Assembly: GCA_009773205.1 (NCBI GenBank)
Contig: WPAE01000003.1
Location: 62,001-126,000, forward strand
Source of the DNA: Ignavibacteria bacterium
GTDB lineage: Bacteria > Bacteroidota > Ignavibacteria > Ignavibacteriales > Melioribacteraceae
DNA length: 64,000 bases
Direction of reading: 5' to 3'
The notes beneath the pieces are model-generated. The model was not told the DNA's origin and did no database searches. It saw only the letters and a program-made list of their open reading frames with translations. The position numbers were made by a program, and so were the translations under genes. Below are positions 27,363-36,724 of this stretch, in pieces. Within the stretch, counting starts at the first letter, position 1. Each line of letters begins with the position of its first letter.

Positions 27363-28472
27363 TTATTGTCCCGTAATAAATTTTGAACATATCTCATGCT
27401 TAATATCATCATCACATTCAGCGCACTCGATAGAATCAAAACAAGTTTGGCAAACTCTCTTAAATGCTTTTACGCTAAGCAGGTTGATGCGCGGCGAAAG
27501 AAAGTCTGGCTTGATTGGTTCATCGTTGAACAAATCAGTACTCAAATATTTTTTATTATCATCTGGAAAGACTGTAACAACAGTCGAATCTTTTCCAAGC
27601 TCATTTTGTACTTTTAATGCTCCAATAAAATTAGCGCCCGAAGAAATACCAACACCCAAGCCAAGCGTAGATGCAAGTTTTTGCGCCATCAAAATCGAAT
27701 CTCCATCATCTACCGAAACTACATGATCGAGAGAACTCAAATTTAAAATGGGTGGAATGAATTCATCAGAAATACCTTGAACTCTGTGCTTTCCAACTTT
27801 ACAACCTGTTGAAAGAGTTGGAGAATTGGATGGTTCTAATGGATATAATTTTATATGTGGAAATTTTTCTCTCAAATAACTTCCTGTTCCCATAATTGTT
27901 CCGCCCGTTCCAACGCCGGCAATAAATGCATTTGGCGCTAATTTATGATATCTCATTTGCCAATGTATTTCCATGCCGGTAGTTTTGTAATGAGCTTCAC
28001 AATTGTCCTCATTAACAAACTGACGCGGCAAAAAAGAGTTTTCGGTTTGTTCTGCTAATTCTTCTGCTCTTTGGATGCTTCCCAAAAATCCACCTTCTTC
28101 TTTGCTTATTAGAATTATTTCCGCACCAAAACTTTTAATCAAATTAATTCTTTCTTTGCTTAACCAATTAGGCATAAAAATTACTACTCTATGACCAAGA
28201 GCTTTACCAAGTGCAGAAAAGGAAATTCCTGTATTTCCGCTAGTTGCCTCAATAATTACAGAATTGGGCTTTAGAATGCCTCTTTCTTCAGATCTTTTTA
28301 AAATATTGTAAGCCATTCTATCTTTAATACTGCCGGTCATATTTAAATTTTCTGCTTTTGCGTAGAGAGTTCTTTCTTCGCCATTATAATCGAGTGTTAT
28401 TTCAAGCATTGGCGTATTGCCAATAAGATGCGAAAGGTTTTGTATTGCAGTATTATGAGAAACGGTATTCAT
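27363..28472 (-). CDS. PLP-dependent cysteine synthase family protein with Cys-rich C-terminus
   Basis: Enzymes of this fold-type II family make cysteine from O-acetylserine and sulfide or act as cystathionine beta-synthase. The 369-residue protein has IGNTPML, the PLP lysine in [11 protein letters not shown], the substrate loop [10 protein letters not shown] and the phosphate loop [12 protein letters not shown]. After the usual core (about residue 310) it has an extra tail with CQTC, CAEC and one more Cys, which could bind a metal. That tail is unusual for CysK and separates it from the plain form. It is a single gene; a family 1 repeat lies upstream. Confidence 0.85.
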   Translation of the reverse strand: MNTVSHNTAIQNLSHLIGNTPMLEITLDYNGEERTLYAKAENLNMTGSIKDRMAYNILKRSEERGILKPNSVIIEATSGNTGISFSALGKALGHRVVIFMPNWLSKERINLIKSFGAEIILISKEEGGFLGSIQRAEELAEQTENSFLPRQFVNEDNCEAHYKTTGMEIHWQMRYHKLAPNAFIAGVGTGGTIMGTGSYLREKFPHIKLYPLEPSNSPTLSTGCKVGKHRVQGISDEFIPPILNLSSLDHVVSVDDGDSILMAQKLASTLGLGVGISSGANFIGALKVQNELGKDSTVVTVFPDDNKKYLSTDLFNDEPIKPDFLSPRINLLSVKAFKRVCQTCFDSIECAECDDDIKHEICSKFITGQ

Positions 28473-28530
28473 ATTTTCCTCTTTTTAACGGTGGAAAAAA
28501 TATGAATTTTATTAGAATAATCTATTTGTT

Positions 28531-28634
28531 TTAAGGACACCTCTAAAAATTAGTATTTCAAAAATTTTAACGCGGAGTTCGTAAAGAAAAAGCAAAGTCC
28601 GCAAAGGATATTGATATTTTTAGAGGTGCCTTAA
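28531..28634. repeat. MITE-like repeat family 1, copy 3, inverted
   Basis: The 104-base element is flanked by TTAA on both sides (28531-28534 and 28631-28634). The ends read TTAAGGACACCTCTAAAAA and TTTTTAGAGGTGCCTTAA. The interior in reverse matches copies 1 and 2 for ATATCAAT(A/T)TCCTTTGCGG and then diverges. It lies between the cysteine synthase start and the rpoD terminator. Confidence 0.82.
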
Positions 28635-28639
28635 GAAAC

Positions 28640-28668
28640 AAAAAACCCCGATTGATTTTCGGGGTTTT
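28640..28668 (-). terminator. Terminator of rpoD
   Basis: On the minus strand AAAACCCCGA pairs with TCGGGGTTTT around a seven-base loop and continues with T residues. It begins directly after the rpoD stop codon. Confidence 0.88.
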
Positions 28669-28671
28669 CTA

Positions 28672-29532
28672 TTAGCCTAAATAAGCTTTTAAGTTTTTGC
28701 TTCTGTTTGAATGCCTTAAACGTATGAGAGCCTTTTCTTTAATCTGACGAACACGCTCGCGTGTGAGATTTAATTTTTCACCAATTTCTTCCAAAGTTAG
28801 CGAATGCTCCTTTCCTAAGCCAAAGTACAAGCGGATAACTTCAGCTTCTCGTTCTGTTAAAGTAGAAAGTGAACGTTCAATTTCAGCCTTCAAAGATTCT
28901 TTCATCAGAGTATGATCCGGAGAGGGCTGATCTTCATTTGGCATAACATCCAACAAGCTGTTGTTGTTATCATCGCTGTGTGCAAAGGGTGCGTCCATAG
29001 AAATATGACGTCCGGCTATTTGCATAGCATAGGTTACATCGCTAACATCCATATCAAGTTGTTCGGCAATTTCTTCTGGACTGGGACGTCGTTCGTATTC
29101 CTGCTCTAACTGGCTAAGAGCTTTGCCCATTTTGTTTAAAGCGCCAACTCTGTTTAATGGCAATCGAACCATTCTAGATTGTTCTGCAATTGCCTGCATA
29201 ATAGATTGCCGTATCCACCAAACCGCATAAGAAATAAACTTGAATCCACGTGTTTCATCAAACCTTAATCCGGCTTTAATTAAGCCTAAGTTTCCTTCGT
29301 TAATCAAATCGCCAAGAGGCAATCCTTGATTTTGATACTGCTTTGCAACGCTAACAACAAATCTTAAATTAGCTTTTGTTAATTTATCGAGGGCAGCTTT
29401 TTCCCCTTTTTTGATACGTATTGCTAATTCGATTTCTTGGTGCGGATTCAAAAGATCCACTTTTCCTATTTCTTGGAGATACTGGTCTAACGATTTACTT
29501 TCTCTGTTTGTAAACTGCTTTGTGATCTTCAA
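28672..29532 (-). CDS. rpoD: Primary RNA polymerase sigma factor (RpoD/SigA, Bacteroidetes type)
   Basis: The 286-residue factor lacks region 1.1 and begins close to region 1.2 (DQYLQEIG), as primary sigma factors of Bacteroidetes do. Region 2 has [30 protein letters not shown] and YAVWWIRQ. Region 4 ends with [25 protein letters not shown]. The start is a TTG with GGAG ten bases upstream. This factor would recognise the TTG/TANNTTTG promoters seen elsewhere in the window. The 270 bases upstream are AT-rich and show no clear feature. Confidence 0.95.
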   Translation of the reverse strand: MKITKQFTNRESKSLDQYLQEIGKVDLLNPHQEIELAIRIKKGEKAALDKLTKANLRFVVSVAKQYQNQGLPLGDLINEGNLGLIKAGLRFDETRGFKFISYAVWWIRQSIMQAIAEQSRMVRLPLNRVGALNKMGKALSQLEQEYERRPSPEEIAEQLDMDVSDVTYAMQIAGRHISMDAPFAHSDDNNNSLLDVMPNEDQPSPDHTLMKESLKAEIERSLSTLTEREAEVIRLYFGLGKEHSLTLEEIGEKLNLTRERVRQIKEKALIRLRHSNRSKNLKAYLG

Positions 29533-29804
29533 TTCTTAAATTCTCCTACAAATTTTAACTTACTTATATCTATTTTTTTTATTTTATACAATGCAATTGC
29601 AATAAGAGTTTACTCTTATGCACTTTTTTTTAATGATTTAATAAACCAAAATGATACTTTACTGAGTAGATAGTTTCTATCGCAGATTTCCGGTTTGTAT
29701 TTATAATAATCACCATAGCAAATATAAAAAAATGGAAAATTATTAGCTATAAAATTTTTTAATAGAACAACTTACAAGATTTGCTTAAAAATAACGCAAT
29801 TCTA

Positions 29805-30470
29805 TTACACCAAACATAGCTCGGCGGTTCCTTTTGATGAGGTTTTTTTAGTTGTTTTTATTAGTTTCGAATTTATTCTAGTGCTTTTGGAGACTAATCC
29901 TTTATCTTTTGCATAATCATAAAGCATAGAAAAGAGCATTTTTCTTGCCCTGTGAAGTCGTGATCTAACCGTTCCAATTGGACAATCTATAAAATCTGCA
30001 ATTTCTTCGTAAGTGTAGCCTTCCACATCGCTTAAGAACACTATAGTACGAAAATTATCTGGTAATTTAGAGAGTGCATTAGAAATTTCATCATCGAGCA
30101 CATCATTAAAAGCATCGCTTTGATAATGCTGAGTTTTTACATCACCTTCTCTTACATTTTCGTAAAAATTTTGAATGTCCTCATAATCTACCTTGTTTGG
30201 TTCTTTAGCGCTCTTGCGGTAGGTGTTAATAAAAGAATTTTTCATTATTTGAAATAACCAGGCTTTTATATTCGTCCCTTTTTCAAATTTATCGAAAAAT
30301 CTAAATGCTTTCATCAAAGTATCTTGTAATAAATCATCTGCGTCATCTTGGTCATTTGTCATTTTTAGAGCAAAACTCTTTAATGCATCAATTTGAGGAA
30401 TCACTATTGTATCAAATTCAACATAAGTTGCTGTCGCTTTGGGACCCAACGAATTAATCGAATTTTTCAT
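29805..30470 (-). CDS. ECF-type RNA polymerase sigma factor
   Basis: The 221-residue protein has sigma-70 region 2 (DADDLLQDTLMKAFRFFDKF, then TNIKAWLFQIMKNSFINTYRK) and region 4 (LPDNFRTIVFLSDVEGYTYEEIADFIDCPIGTVRSRLHRARK). There is no region 3, which defines ECF factors. A basic tail of 30 residues (INSKLIKTTKKTSSK) is extra. No anti-sigma factor lies next to it, so its control is not evident. Confidence 0.93.
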   Translation of the reverse strand: MKNSINSLGPKATATYVEFDTIVIPQIDALKSFALKMTNDQDDADDLLQDTLMKAFRFFDKFEKGTNIKAWLFQIMKNSFINTYRKSAKEPNKVDYEDIQNFYENVREGDVKTQHYQSDAFNDVLDDEISNALSKLPDNFRTIVFLSDVEGYTYEEIADFIDCPIGTVRSRLHRARKMLFSMLYDYAKDKGLVSKSTRINSKLIKTTKKTSSKGTAELCLV

Positions 30471-30615
30471 ATTTTCCTTTATTGGATGATTTATCTTAAT
30501 AACAAGATGTAGTTTTTAGAAGTTCAATACTTTTATGGTTCGTTTCAAAATAAAAGTAACAGTATGATTTTAATAAAAATATCTTAATTTGGCGCACTTA
30601 AAAATCGGAGATAAA

Positions 30616-31230
30616 GTGAAATTAAAACCATTATATATTTATTTGGGAATTTTTGTAGTATTTGTTGCAGCAGTAGTTTTCTTTTCAGGCGTTACTAAAC
30701 AGGCTAATACTCCAGGCGCATTAAGTGAAGGCGCACAAATGCCAGATGACGATATTCACAGCAGTATGAGAACGCGCGGCGATGGAGAAACTCCTGGAAA
30801 GGATAATGTTATGCATGAGATGGTTGAGAAGATGAATGCATTAAAAATGGCTGTTGAGAAGAACCCAAATGATACAGCTAAAGTTAGGGAATATGCCGAT
30901 TTACAGATTACACACAATCCTGAGGAATCAATAAAGCTCTATGAAAGTATTTTAAAGATTGATCCTAAGCGTACAGATATTTTGCTTCAGATGACATTTA
31001 CATTTTACAATATTGGTGAAGTAGAAAAAGCAATCGAATATAATAATAAGGTATTGAGCATAGATAAAAATAATCTTTTCGCACAGTATAATGTAGGTGG
31101 TTTAGCACAAGCAAAAGGTGATAACAAAAAGGCAATTGCAGTTTGGAAAGAACTTGTTAAAAAATATCCCAAAACAGAAGTTGCGCACATTGCCGAGCAA
31201 GCCATCAAGCAAGTTGAACAAGCTAAATAA
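30616..31230 (+). CDS. Membrane-anchored TPR protein
   Basis: The 204-residue protein starts with one membrane helix (about residues 7-27: YIYLGIFVVFVAAVVFFSG). After a linker come TPR-like helices (about 75-195, for example NPEESIKLYESILKIDP and AIEYNNKVLSIDKNNLFAQYNVG). The GTG at 30616 is chosen because GGAG stands seven bases before it; the frame itself is open back to a TTG at 30589. Its partner is unknown. It is convergent with the universal stress gene. Confidence 0.75.
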   Translation: MKLKPLYIYLGIFVVFVAAVVFFSGVTKQANTPGALSEGAQMPDDDIHSSMRTRGDGETPGKDNVMHEMVEKMNALKMAVEKNPNDTAKVREYADLQITHNPEESIKLYESILKIDPKRTDILLQMTFTFYNIGEVEKAIEYNNKVLSIDKNNLFAQYNVGGLAQAKGDNKKAIAVWKELVKKYPKTEVAHIAEQAIKQVEQAK

Positions 31231-31258
31231 TTTGTTAGAAAAAGAGCACGTAGAATTA

Positions 31259-31717
31259 TTATTTTTTGAAGCGAAACCCTTTGATCGGCTCTCGTAAAGT
31301 AAGTACTGGGCAAGGTGCTTTTCTTACAACTTTCTCTGCGGTAGAACCAAATAACAAGTGTTCAACTCCAGTATGTCCGTGAGTAGCAATAATAATCAAA
31401 TCAATATTTTCTTCGTTTGCAGTATCGTTAATTTCTACAAAAGGTTTACCCGTTTTAATAATTGTTTCTATTTCAAGTCCGTTATCAATTTCTGCTGCAA
31501 GCCGTTTTAATTCTTCCACCGCACGAGAGGTTAAGTCTATATCTGATGATGGAATTGCTATTTGCCCCATAGAAAAATCTGCTGGGTAAATCATAGGCTC
31601 AACAACATAAATTAGAAAGATTTTAGCATCGAATTGTTTAGCAAATTGTGCAGCGTATTTTAACGCGGTTTTAGAGTAGTCTGAAAAATCAATAGGAACC
31701 AGTATTTTCTTAATCAT
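31259..31717 (-). CDS. Universal stress protein (UspA family)
   Basis: The 152-residue single-domain protein has the Usp start KKILVPIDFSDYSKTALKYA and the ATP-binding ending GHTGVEHLLFGSTAEKVVRKAPCPVL. GGAGG lies before the ATG. It follows the cNMP-binding gene by 11 bases, so the two probably share a transcript. Confidence 0.93.
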   Translation of the reverse strand: MIKKILVPIDFSDYSKTALKYAAQFAKQFDAKIFLIYVVEPMIYPADFSMGQIAIPSSDIDLTSRAVEELKRLAAEIDNGLEIETIIKTGKPFVEINDTANEENIDLIIIATHGHTGVEHLLFGSTAEKVVRKAPCPVLTLREPIKGFRFKK

Positions 31718-31728
31718 TGCTGCCTCCG

Positions 31729-32256
31729 TTAGTTTTTTTTCATTTGTTTATACAACTGAAAATAATCTTGGTTCAAACTTCTTAGCCTAATTGCTATAAT
31801 TTGAGATATTCCTTTTAAAATTTTAATTCCTTCTTTAGGATTATTTTGAATAAAAGCATCAAGATCCGGTTTAAATATCACTATAACTCGAGTCTCTTCT
31901 AAAGCAATGGCCGTAGCAGAACGACGCTCATCATCTAACAGTGCAAGTTCTCCAAAAAAATCTCCACGGCTAAGTTTTGTTAAATCCCAACTATTTTTTT
32001 CTTCCTCCTGTCTAATCACTACTTGTCCGCTAATAATAATGTACAACCCAGTGCCTGGGTCACCTTGATGGAAAATCAGTTCATTGGGATGATAAATGCG
32101 GTTATGCATCAGTTTAGTAATTGCTTTGAGATTTGTTATGGTCAAATCATGAAAAGGAGGCATTGAAAGCAAAACTTCTTCAATGTTACTTTTTTCAGTT
32201 TTTGTTTTAAAAAGATTATTCCAAAAACTGTTTTTAGAAAAGATTTCTTTAGACAT
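31729..32256 (-). CDS. Cyclic-nucleotide-binding domain protein without DNA-binding domain
   Basis: The protein of 175 residues from the ATG at 32256 (AGGAG seven bases upstream; a longer frame overlapping hisA is not used) consists of one CRP-like nucleotide-binding beta-roll (about 30-150). The phosphate cassette GDFFGELALLDDERRSATAIA has the Glu and Arg that bind cAMP in active members. There is no helix-turn-helix, so it is probably a sensor or a subunit that acts on another protein. It lies between hisA and a universal stress gene. Confidence 0.82.
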   Translation of the reverse strand: MSKEIFSKNSFWNNLFKTKTEKSNIEEVLLSMPPFHDLTITNLKAITKLMHNRIYHPNELIFHQGDPGTGLYIIISGQVVIRQEEEKNSWDLTKLSRGDFFGELALLDDERRSATAIALEETRVIVIFKPDLDAFIQNNPKEGIKILKGISQIIAIRLRSLNQDYFQLYKQMKKN

Positions 32257-32266
32257 ATAATAACTC

Positions 32267-33019
32267 CTATGCAAATATTCCCGCTTCGGCAACTCTCCAA
32301 ATTTTTTGGCAGGGAAATTTGTTTTCGTAAAGCGCTCTGCCAATAATAACAGAATCAATGTAACTACTTGCTTCTTTTTGCAATCTTAGCAAATCTTGTG
32401 AATTTCCAACGCCGCCGCTGTGTGTAACTTTTGTATCAGCTGCTTCTGCAATTTGTTTGGATAGTTCGATGTTTGGACCCGAAAGCATTCCGTTTGTGGT
32501 TACATCTGTTACAACAATTCTCGTGGTGCCGCAAGACTTCAAAAATTTTGCATATTGAATAGCGCTTAGATGTGTTCTAGTTTGCCTGCCGCGTGTAACA
32601 ACTTCTCCATTAACTACATCAATAGCAGAAATTACTTTGTTTGGTGTGTATTTATCTAAAATCTTAATAAACTCCCTAGGGTTTTCAAAAGCCATTGAAC
32701 CAATAACAACTCTTGCAATCCCAAGTTCAAATGCTTCAACTGCATCATCATAGTTTCTAATTCCACCGCCAAGTTCTACAGGAATGATAACCGATTCGCA
32801 AATTTTTTTTATTACATCAAAATTTACACGAGTGTGATCGTGTGCAGCATTGAAATCTACTACGTGAATACACTTGGCATTTTCGGCGCGCCATATCATT
32901 GCCATTTCTACTGGATCGCTTTTATATTCGGCGCAGCCAAGCTCTGGAATCCCTTGTACAACTCTTACGGTTTTTTGGTCTTGAATATCAATTGATGGAA
33001 TTACTAAAATCTTTGCCAT
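32267..33019 (-). CDS. hisA: HisA, ProFAR isomerase of histidine synthesis
   Basis: HisA catalyses the Amadori step on ProFAR. The protein (250 residues from the ATG at 33019) is a TIM barrel with the catalytic acid in VIPSIDIQD, a second Asp in VVTDVTTNGM and the phosphate loops VELGGGIRN and HSGGVGN. No other his gene is nearby, so the pathway is dispersed in this genome. A true trpF exists in the trp operon, so a dual PriA role is not needed. Confidence 0.88.
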   Translation of the reverse strand: MAKILVIPSIDIQDQKTVRVVQGIPELGCAEYKSDPVEMAMIWRAENAKCIHVVDFNAAHDHTRVNFDVIKKICESVIIPVELGGGIRNYDDAVEAFELGIARVVIGSMAFENPREFIKILDKYTPNKVISAIDVVNGEVVTRGRQTRTHLSAIQYAKFLKSCGTTRIVVTDVTTNGMLSGPNIELSKQIAEAADTKVTHSGGVGNSQDLLRLQKEASSYIDSVIIGRALYENKFPCQKIWRVAEAGIFA

Positions 33020-33163
33020 TATATGCAATTCTTTTAATTATAATGTGAAAGATAAAAATCTTTTATCAATAGAAATAGAGGAATAGTGTAAAACTAACAT
33101 TGCGAGTAAAGCTATAACTTTTATAATGAGCAAAAAGAAATCGGCGGTAATTATTTTCGAAAG

Positions 33164-33436
33164 TTACTCAGCAAACATTTTCATTTGTTCGTACAGAGCA
33201 GCTGCAGTTTCAAAATCGAAGCGGGTTCTTATTAAAAATGCTTCGTCGCGGTCTTTGGCTTGTGGTGGTTCCAGTTCCCATTCCATATTGGAGTTAAAAA
33301 CAAGGTTTTTTTCTGAATCAATTATAGCCCATTTGCCTATACCGTTTTTGTAGGATTTCATAACAAGATGAATTTTTCTATCTAAAGCGAATTTTAACGC
33401 TTTATCAAACCACTGAGCTTTTTCTTGATCTGTCAT
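33164..33436 (-). CDS. Hypothetical protein of 90 residues
   Basis: The ATG at 33436 starts TDQEKAQWFDKALKFALDRKIHLVMKSYKNG. The protein is rich in charged and aromatic residues, predicted alpha then beta then alpha, with no signal or membrane segment. I do not recognise the family. The opposite strand also has an open frame (33126-33353), but this strand has a more protein-like composition and a defined start. Confidence 0.6.
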   Translation of the reverse strand: MTDQEKAQWFDKALKFALDRKIHLVMKSYKNGIGKWAIIDSEKNLVFNSNMEWELEPPQAKDRDEAFLIRTRFDFETAAALYEQMKMFAE

Positions 33437-33542
33437 ATATTTCACTAATCTTTTTATTAATAATCGGAAAAATTGCATTTTTGTTTAGTTTTGCAATTAT
33501 TTTACTAATCTTGACTTTCCACCCTTAAAACCTCATATTTGA

Positions 33543-34382
33543 ATGTATATGGTTAAAAATTATTCCTTAATAGCCTCAGACGGCGAAAAATTGCGGGTAA
33601 CAACTTTTTGTTCTCTGCAAGAAAAATCGAACAAAACACTTGTCTTTGTACACGGATTCAAAGGTTTTAAGGATTGGGGTTTTGGTCCTTACATAGGAGG
33701 CTATTTTGCGGATAAAGGTTATTCCGTAATTTTGTTTAATTTTTCACATAACGGAATTGGTGAAAACTTAACGGAGTTCACTGAGTTTGATAAATTTGCG
33801 AAGAATACATTTTCGCGAGAGATTAGAGAATTAAACGAAGTACTAGATGTTGTTAGAAATGGTTTTTTTGAAGAGATTTCGAGCGATTCTAAAATTGGAA
33901 TTTGTGGGCACAGCCGCGGCGGGGCTATTTCGCTGCTTACTTCTTCCCAAAGAGATGATGTTAATGCTGTTGCTGTTTGGGCTTCGATTGCTAAATTAGA
34001 TAGATATAGCCAACGGCAAAAAGAAGAATGGCGTAAAAATGGTTCTTTTGATGTAATGAATTTGAGAACTAAGCAAATTATGAGTTTGGGTGTTTGCCTT
34101 CTTGATGATATTGAACTGAACTCAAATGATTCTTTGAATATTGAAAAAGCGGTCAAAAACTTAAATAAGCCGCTTCTTATTGCTCACGGTGTACAAGATT
34201 TAGCTGTATCAATTGATGAAGCTGAGTTGATTTACGGTTGGTCGGATAAAAGCAAAACTGAGCTTTACAAGATTTACGGCTGCGGGCACACTTTTGACGT
34301 AGCTCATCCGTTTGCCGGCACTACTAAAAATTTTGAAGATTTATTGGAAACGACAGATAGATTTTTTTCTTACAAAATTTAA
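33543..34382 (+). CDS. Alpha/beta hydrolase (dienelactone-hydrolase-like)
   Basis: The 279-residue protein has HGFKGFKDWG (oxyanion region), the nucleophile elbow GHSRGG with Ser124, Asp in HGVQDLAVS and His in GCGHTFD, which complete the triad. The substrate is unknown. A CATATTTG box with TTG 20 bases upstream ends at 33541, so the second ATG (33549) may be the real start of a nearly leaderless transcript. The gene ends 12 bases before the Fe-S oxidoreductase. Confidence 0.8.
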   Translation: MYMVKNYSLIASDGEKLRVTTFCSLQEKSNKTLVFVHGFKGFKDWGFGPYIGGYFADKGYSVILFNFSHNGIGENLTEFTEFDKFAKNTFSREIRELNEVLDVVRNGFFEEISSDSKIGICGHSRGGAISLLTSSQRDDVNAVAVWASIAKLDRYSQRQKEEWRKNGSFDVMNLRTKQIMSLGVCLLDDIELNSNDSLNIEKAVKNLNKPLLIAHGVQDLAVSIDEAELIYGWSDKSKTELYKIYGCGHTFDVAHPFAGTTKNFEDLLETTDRFFSYKI

Positions 34383-34394
34383 TTTCGAATATTG

Positions 34395-36389
34395 ATGGAA
34401 CTTAAAAACTTTTTATTTATCCCGATCTTTATTACGGCAATAGCTTTTTTTGCAGTAAATGTTAAGAGAATTATTGGATACATTAACCTTGGTCAGCCGG
34501 AAAATAGGTTTGATAACCCCGGCCAGAGAATTAAAAATTTATTAAAAATTGGTTTGGCACAATCTAAAATTTTAAGAGAGCCTGCAGCGGGATTTATCCA
34601 CGTTGCTATTTTCTGGGGCTTTCTGCTTTTTCTTGCAGCGGTTTCGGAATCAATTCTGCAAGGATTTTATTCACCATTTACATTGGAGTTTTTAGGTCCA
34701 ATTTTTTTGTTAATTACATTCACTCAAGATATTTTTGGATTGTTTGTAATTGTTGCAGTTGTTTGGGCGTTGTACCGAAGGTTCATTCAAAAAGTAAAGC
34801 GCTTAGATGTGGAAGGACACAAATTTGATGCAGCGTTCATTCTTTCCATGATAATTGTAGTAGTGATTTCGATGTTTGGCCAAAGTACAGCTCACATTAT
34901 TGATAAAAGTTTTCAACTCAGCGCTTGGGAATTTCGCCCAGTTTCTGTTTGGCTGGCAAACGCATTTTTTATTGATGGTACGTCTGCCTCTTTATTTTTC
35001 GAAATATTTTGGTGGATACACATCTTAACAATTTTCACTTTCTTAAATTTTCTTCCATACTCAAAACATTTTCACGTTGTAACTTCGCTGCCTAATGTTT
35101 ATTTCAAAAAGATTGGTAATCAGCAGAACGCGCTTAAAAAACTTAATCTCGAAGATGAAAATCTAACTCAATATGGTGCAGCAGATATCGAGCACTTGAG
35201 TTGGAAGCAGCTTTTAGATGGTTACACTTGTACTGAGTGTGGAAGATGTACAGCTTCGTGCCCGGCTGCAACAACCGGTAAAAAACTTTCTCCCCGCGAA
35301 ATAATTGTTAGCATTAGAAAAAGAACGGAAGAGAAAGCTCCATTGATGATTGCTAAAACTCCAAACGATGATGAAGTTATGCAGAACTCTATTGTTCATA
35401 ACTATATAAAGGATGAAGAACTTTGGGCTTGCACAACTTGCATGGCTTGTGTTTACGAGTGTCCAGTAACAATAGAGCACATTGATTCAATTGTTGATAT
35501 GAGAAGAAATCTTGTTTTGAATGAATCAAACTTTCCAAATGAATTAAATGCTGTTTTCAAGAACTTGGAAACTAATGGAACGCCTTGGTCTTTCAACGCG
35601 CAAGATAGAGCTAATTGGGCTGAAGGAATGAATATTAAAACTATGGCTGAAAACTCAAATACTGAATACTTGTTTTGGGTTGGCTGTTCCGGTTCATTTG
35701 ATGCACGCTATCAAAAAGTTTCTAAGGCGTTTGCAGTTTTAATGCAGAAAGCAAAAGTGGACTTTAGAATTCTTGGCGTTGAAGAACAATGCAACGGCGA
35801 TACTGCAAGAAGATTAGGCAACGAGTATCTCGCACAAATGATGATGCAGGCAAATATTGAAACACTAAAAGGTTATGGTGTAAAGAAAATTGTAACCGGA
35901 TGTCCGCATTGCTACAATTCCCTGAAGAATGAATATCCGCAGTTTGGCGGAAACTTTGAAGTTGTTCATCACACAGAGCTTATTACCGATTTACTGAAGC
36001 GTGGTAAATTAGAATTGAAAGAAGAAGCTATTAATTCTACAATAACATATCATGATTCTTGTTATTTAGGCAGATATAACGATATTTACGATTCGCCGCG
36101 CGATCCGCTGAAAATGATTAATGGTGCTAAAGTAGTTGAAATGGATAGAAATAAAGATAAAGGATTTTGCTGCGGCGCTGGTGGCGGAAGAATGTTCTTA
36201 GAAGAAACCGAAGGAACACGCATCAATGTAAACCGCGCAGAAGAAGCAGTAAAAACAAATGCAGATACTGTTGCAGCAGCTTGCCCTTTTTGCATGACTA
36301 TGATGGCAGACGGAATTAAAACTTTAGATAAAGCTGAAGATGTACAAGTAAAAGATGTAGCAGAAATTGTTTTAGAAAACATTAAATAA
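34395..36389 (+). CDS. Membrane (Fe-S) oxidoreductase, heterodisulfide-reductase-like (HdrD/GlcF type)
   Basis: The 664-residue protein joins three parts. An N-terminal membrane domain of about six helices resembles the gamma subunit of respiratory nitrate reductase. Two 4Fe-4S motifs follow: CTECGRCTASCP (Cys 279, 282, 285, 289) and CTTCMACVYECP (Cys 346, 349, 352, 356). Two CCG domains at the end contain GCPHCYN, HDSCYLGR, CCGAGGG and CPFCMTM. Such proteins move electrons between the quinone pool and a soluble partner; the partner is not encoded next to it. The ATG at 34395 is preceded by a TTG codon that can be ignored. Confidence 0.88.
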   Translation: MELKNFLFIPIFITAIAFFAVNVKRIIGYINLGQPENRFDNPGQRIKNLLKIGLAQSKILREPAAGFIHVAIFWGFLLFLAAVSESILQGFYSPFTLEFLGPIFLLITFTQDIFGLFVIVAVVWALYRRFIQKVKRLDVEGHKFDAAFILSMIIVVVISMFGQSTAHIIDKSFQLSAWEFRPVSVWLANAFFIDGTSASLFFEIFWWIHILTIFTFLNFLPYSKHFHVVTSLPNVYFKKIGNQQNALKKLNLEDENLTQYGAADIEHLSWKQLLDGYTCTECGRCTASCPAATTGKKLSPREIIVSIRKRTEEKAPLMIAKTPNDDEVMQNSIVHNYIKDEELWACTTCMACVYECPVTIEHIDSIVDMRRNLVLNESNFPNELNAVFKNLETNGTPWSFNAQDRANWAEGMNIKTMAENSNTEYLFWVGCSGSFDARYQKVSKAFAVLMQKAKVDFRILGVEEQCNGDTARRLGNEYLAQMMMQANIETLKGYGVKKIVTGCPHCYNSLKNEYPQFGGNFEVVHHTELITDLLKRGKLELKEEAINSTITYHDSCYLGRYNDIYDSPRDPLKMINGAKVVEMDRNKDKGFCCGAGGGRMFLEETEGTRINVNRAEEAVKTNADTVAAACPFCMTMMADGIKTLDKAEDVQVKDVAEIVLENIK

Positions 36390-36418
36390 CAACCAATCAC
36401 AAATTATAAGGAGGAAGC

Positions 36419-36619
36419 ATGAACCAGAAATTTTTAGACCTTATCGAGTTTATTAAATCACTCGAACCAGATGTGGAAAAATTCTACACTAAAGGTCAAT
36501 CGGCAGCCGGAACACGTTTGAGAAAAGGATTGAGCGAGTTAAAGAAAAAAACTCAAGACTTGAGAAATGATATTCAGGCTGTTAAATCAGACCGCAAAAC
36601 TTCTAAAGACGGAAATTGA
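36419..36619 (+). CDS. Histone H1-like small protein
   Basis: The 66-residue protein has the pattern EPDVEKFYTKGQSAAGTRLRKGL followed by lysine-rich helices (ELKKKTQDLRNDIQAVK). It resembles the short histone H1/Hc1-like proteins of Bacteroidetes, thought to bind DNA. An AAGGAGG ribosome binding site stands before the ATG, and a strong terminator follows. It is probably co-transcribed with the oxidoreductase or highly expressed on its own. Confidence 0.78.
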   Translation: MNQKFLDLIEFIKSLEPDVEKFYTKGQSAAGTRLRKGLSELKKKTQDLRNDIQAVKSDRKTSKDGN

Positions 36620-36640
36620 TCCGAACTGAGTTTTGCTTAG

Positions 36641-36676
36641 TAGGTTGGGTGAGAAATTGCCCAGCCTATTTTTTTT
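36641..36676 (+). terminator. Terminator behind the histone-like gene
   Basis: AGGTTGGG (36642-36649) pairs with CCCAGCCT (36660-36667) and is followed by an A and eight T. Confidence 0.88.
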
Positions 36677-36724
36677 GAACAAAGGAAAATAAGATTAAGA
36701 ATAAGTGGAAGCTTAATTTCGATT

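Noticed and set aside
27217-27726. Plus-strand open frame of 169 codons
   Set aside because: It lies mostly antisense to the cysteine synthase gene, has no recognisable domain or ribosome binding site, and is a shadow frame.
32267-33019. HisA as a bifunctional PriA-type isomerase
   Set aside because: A separate complete trpF is present in the trp operon, so a dual role is not required.
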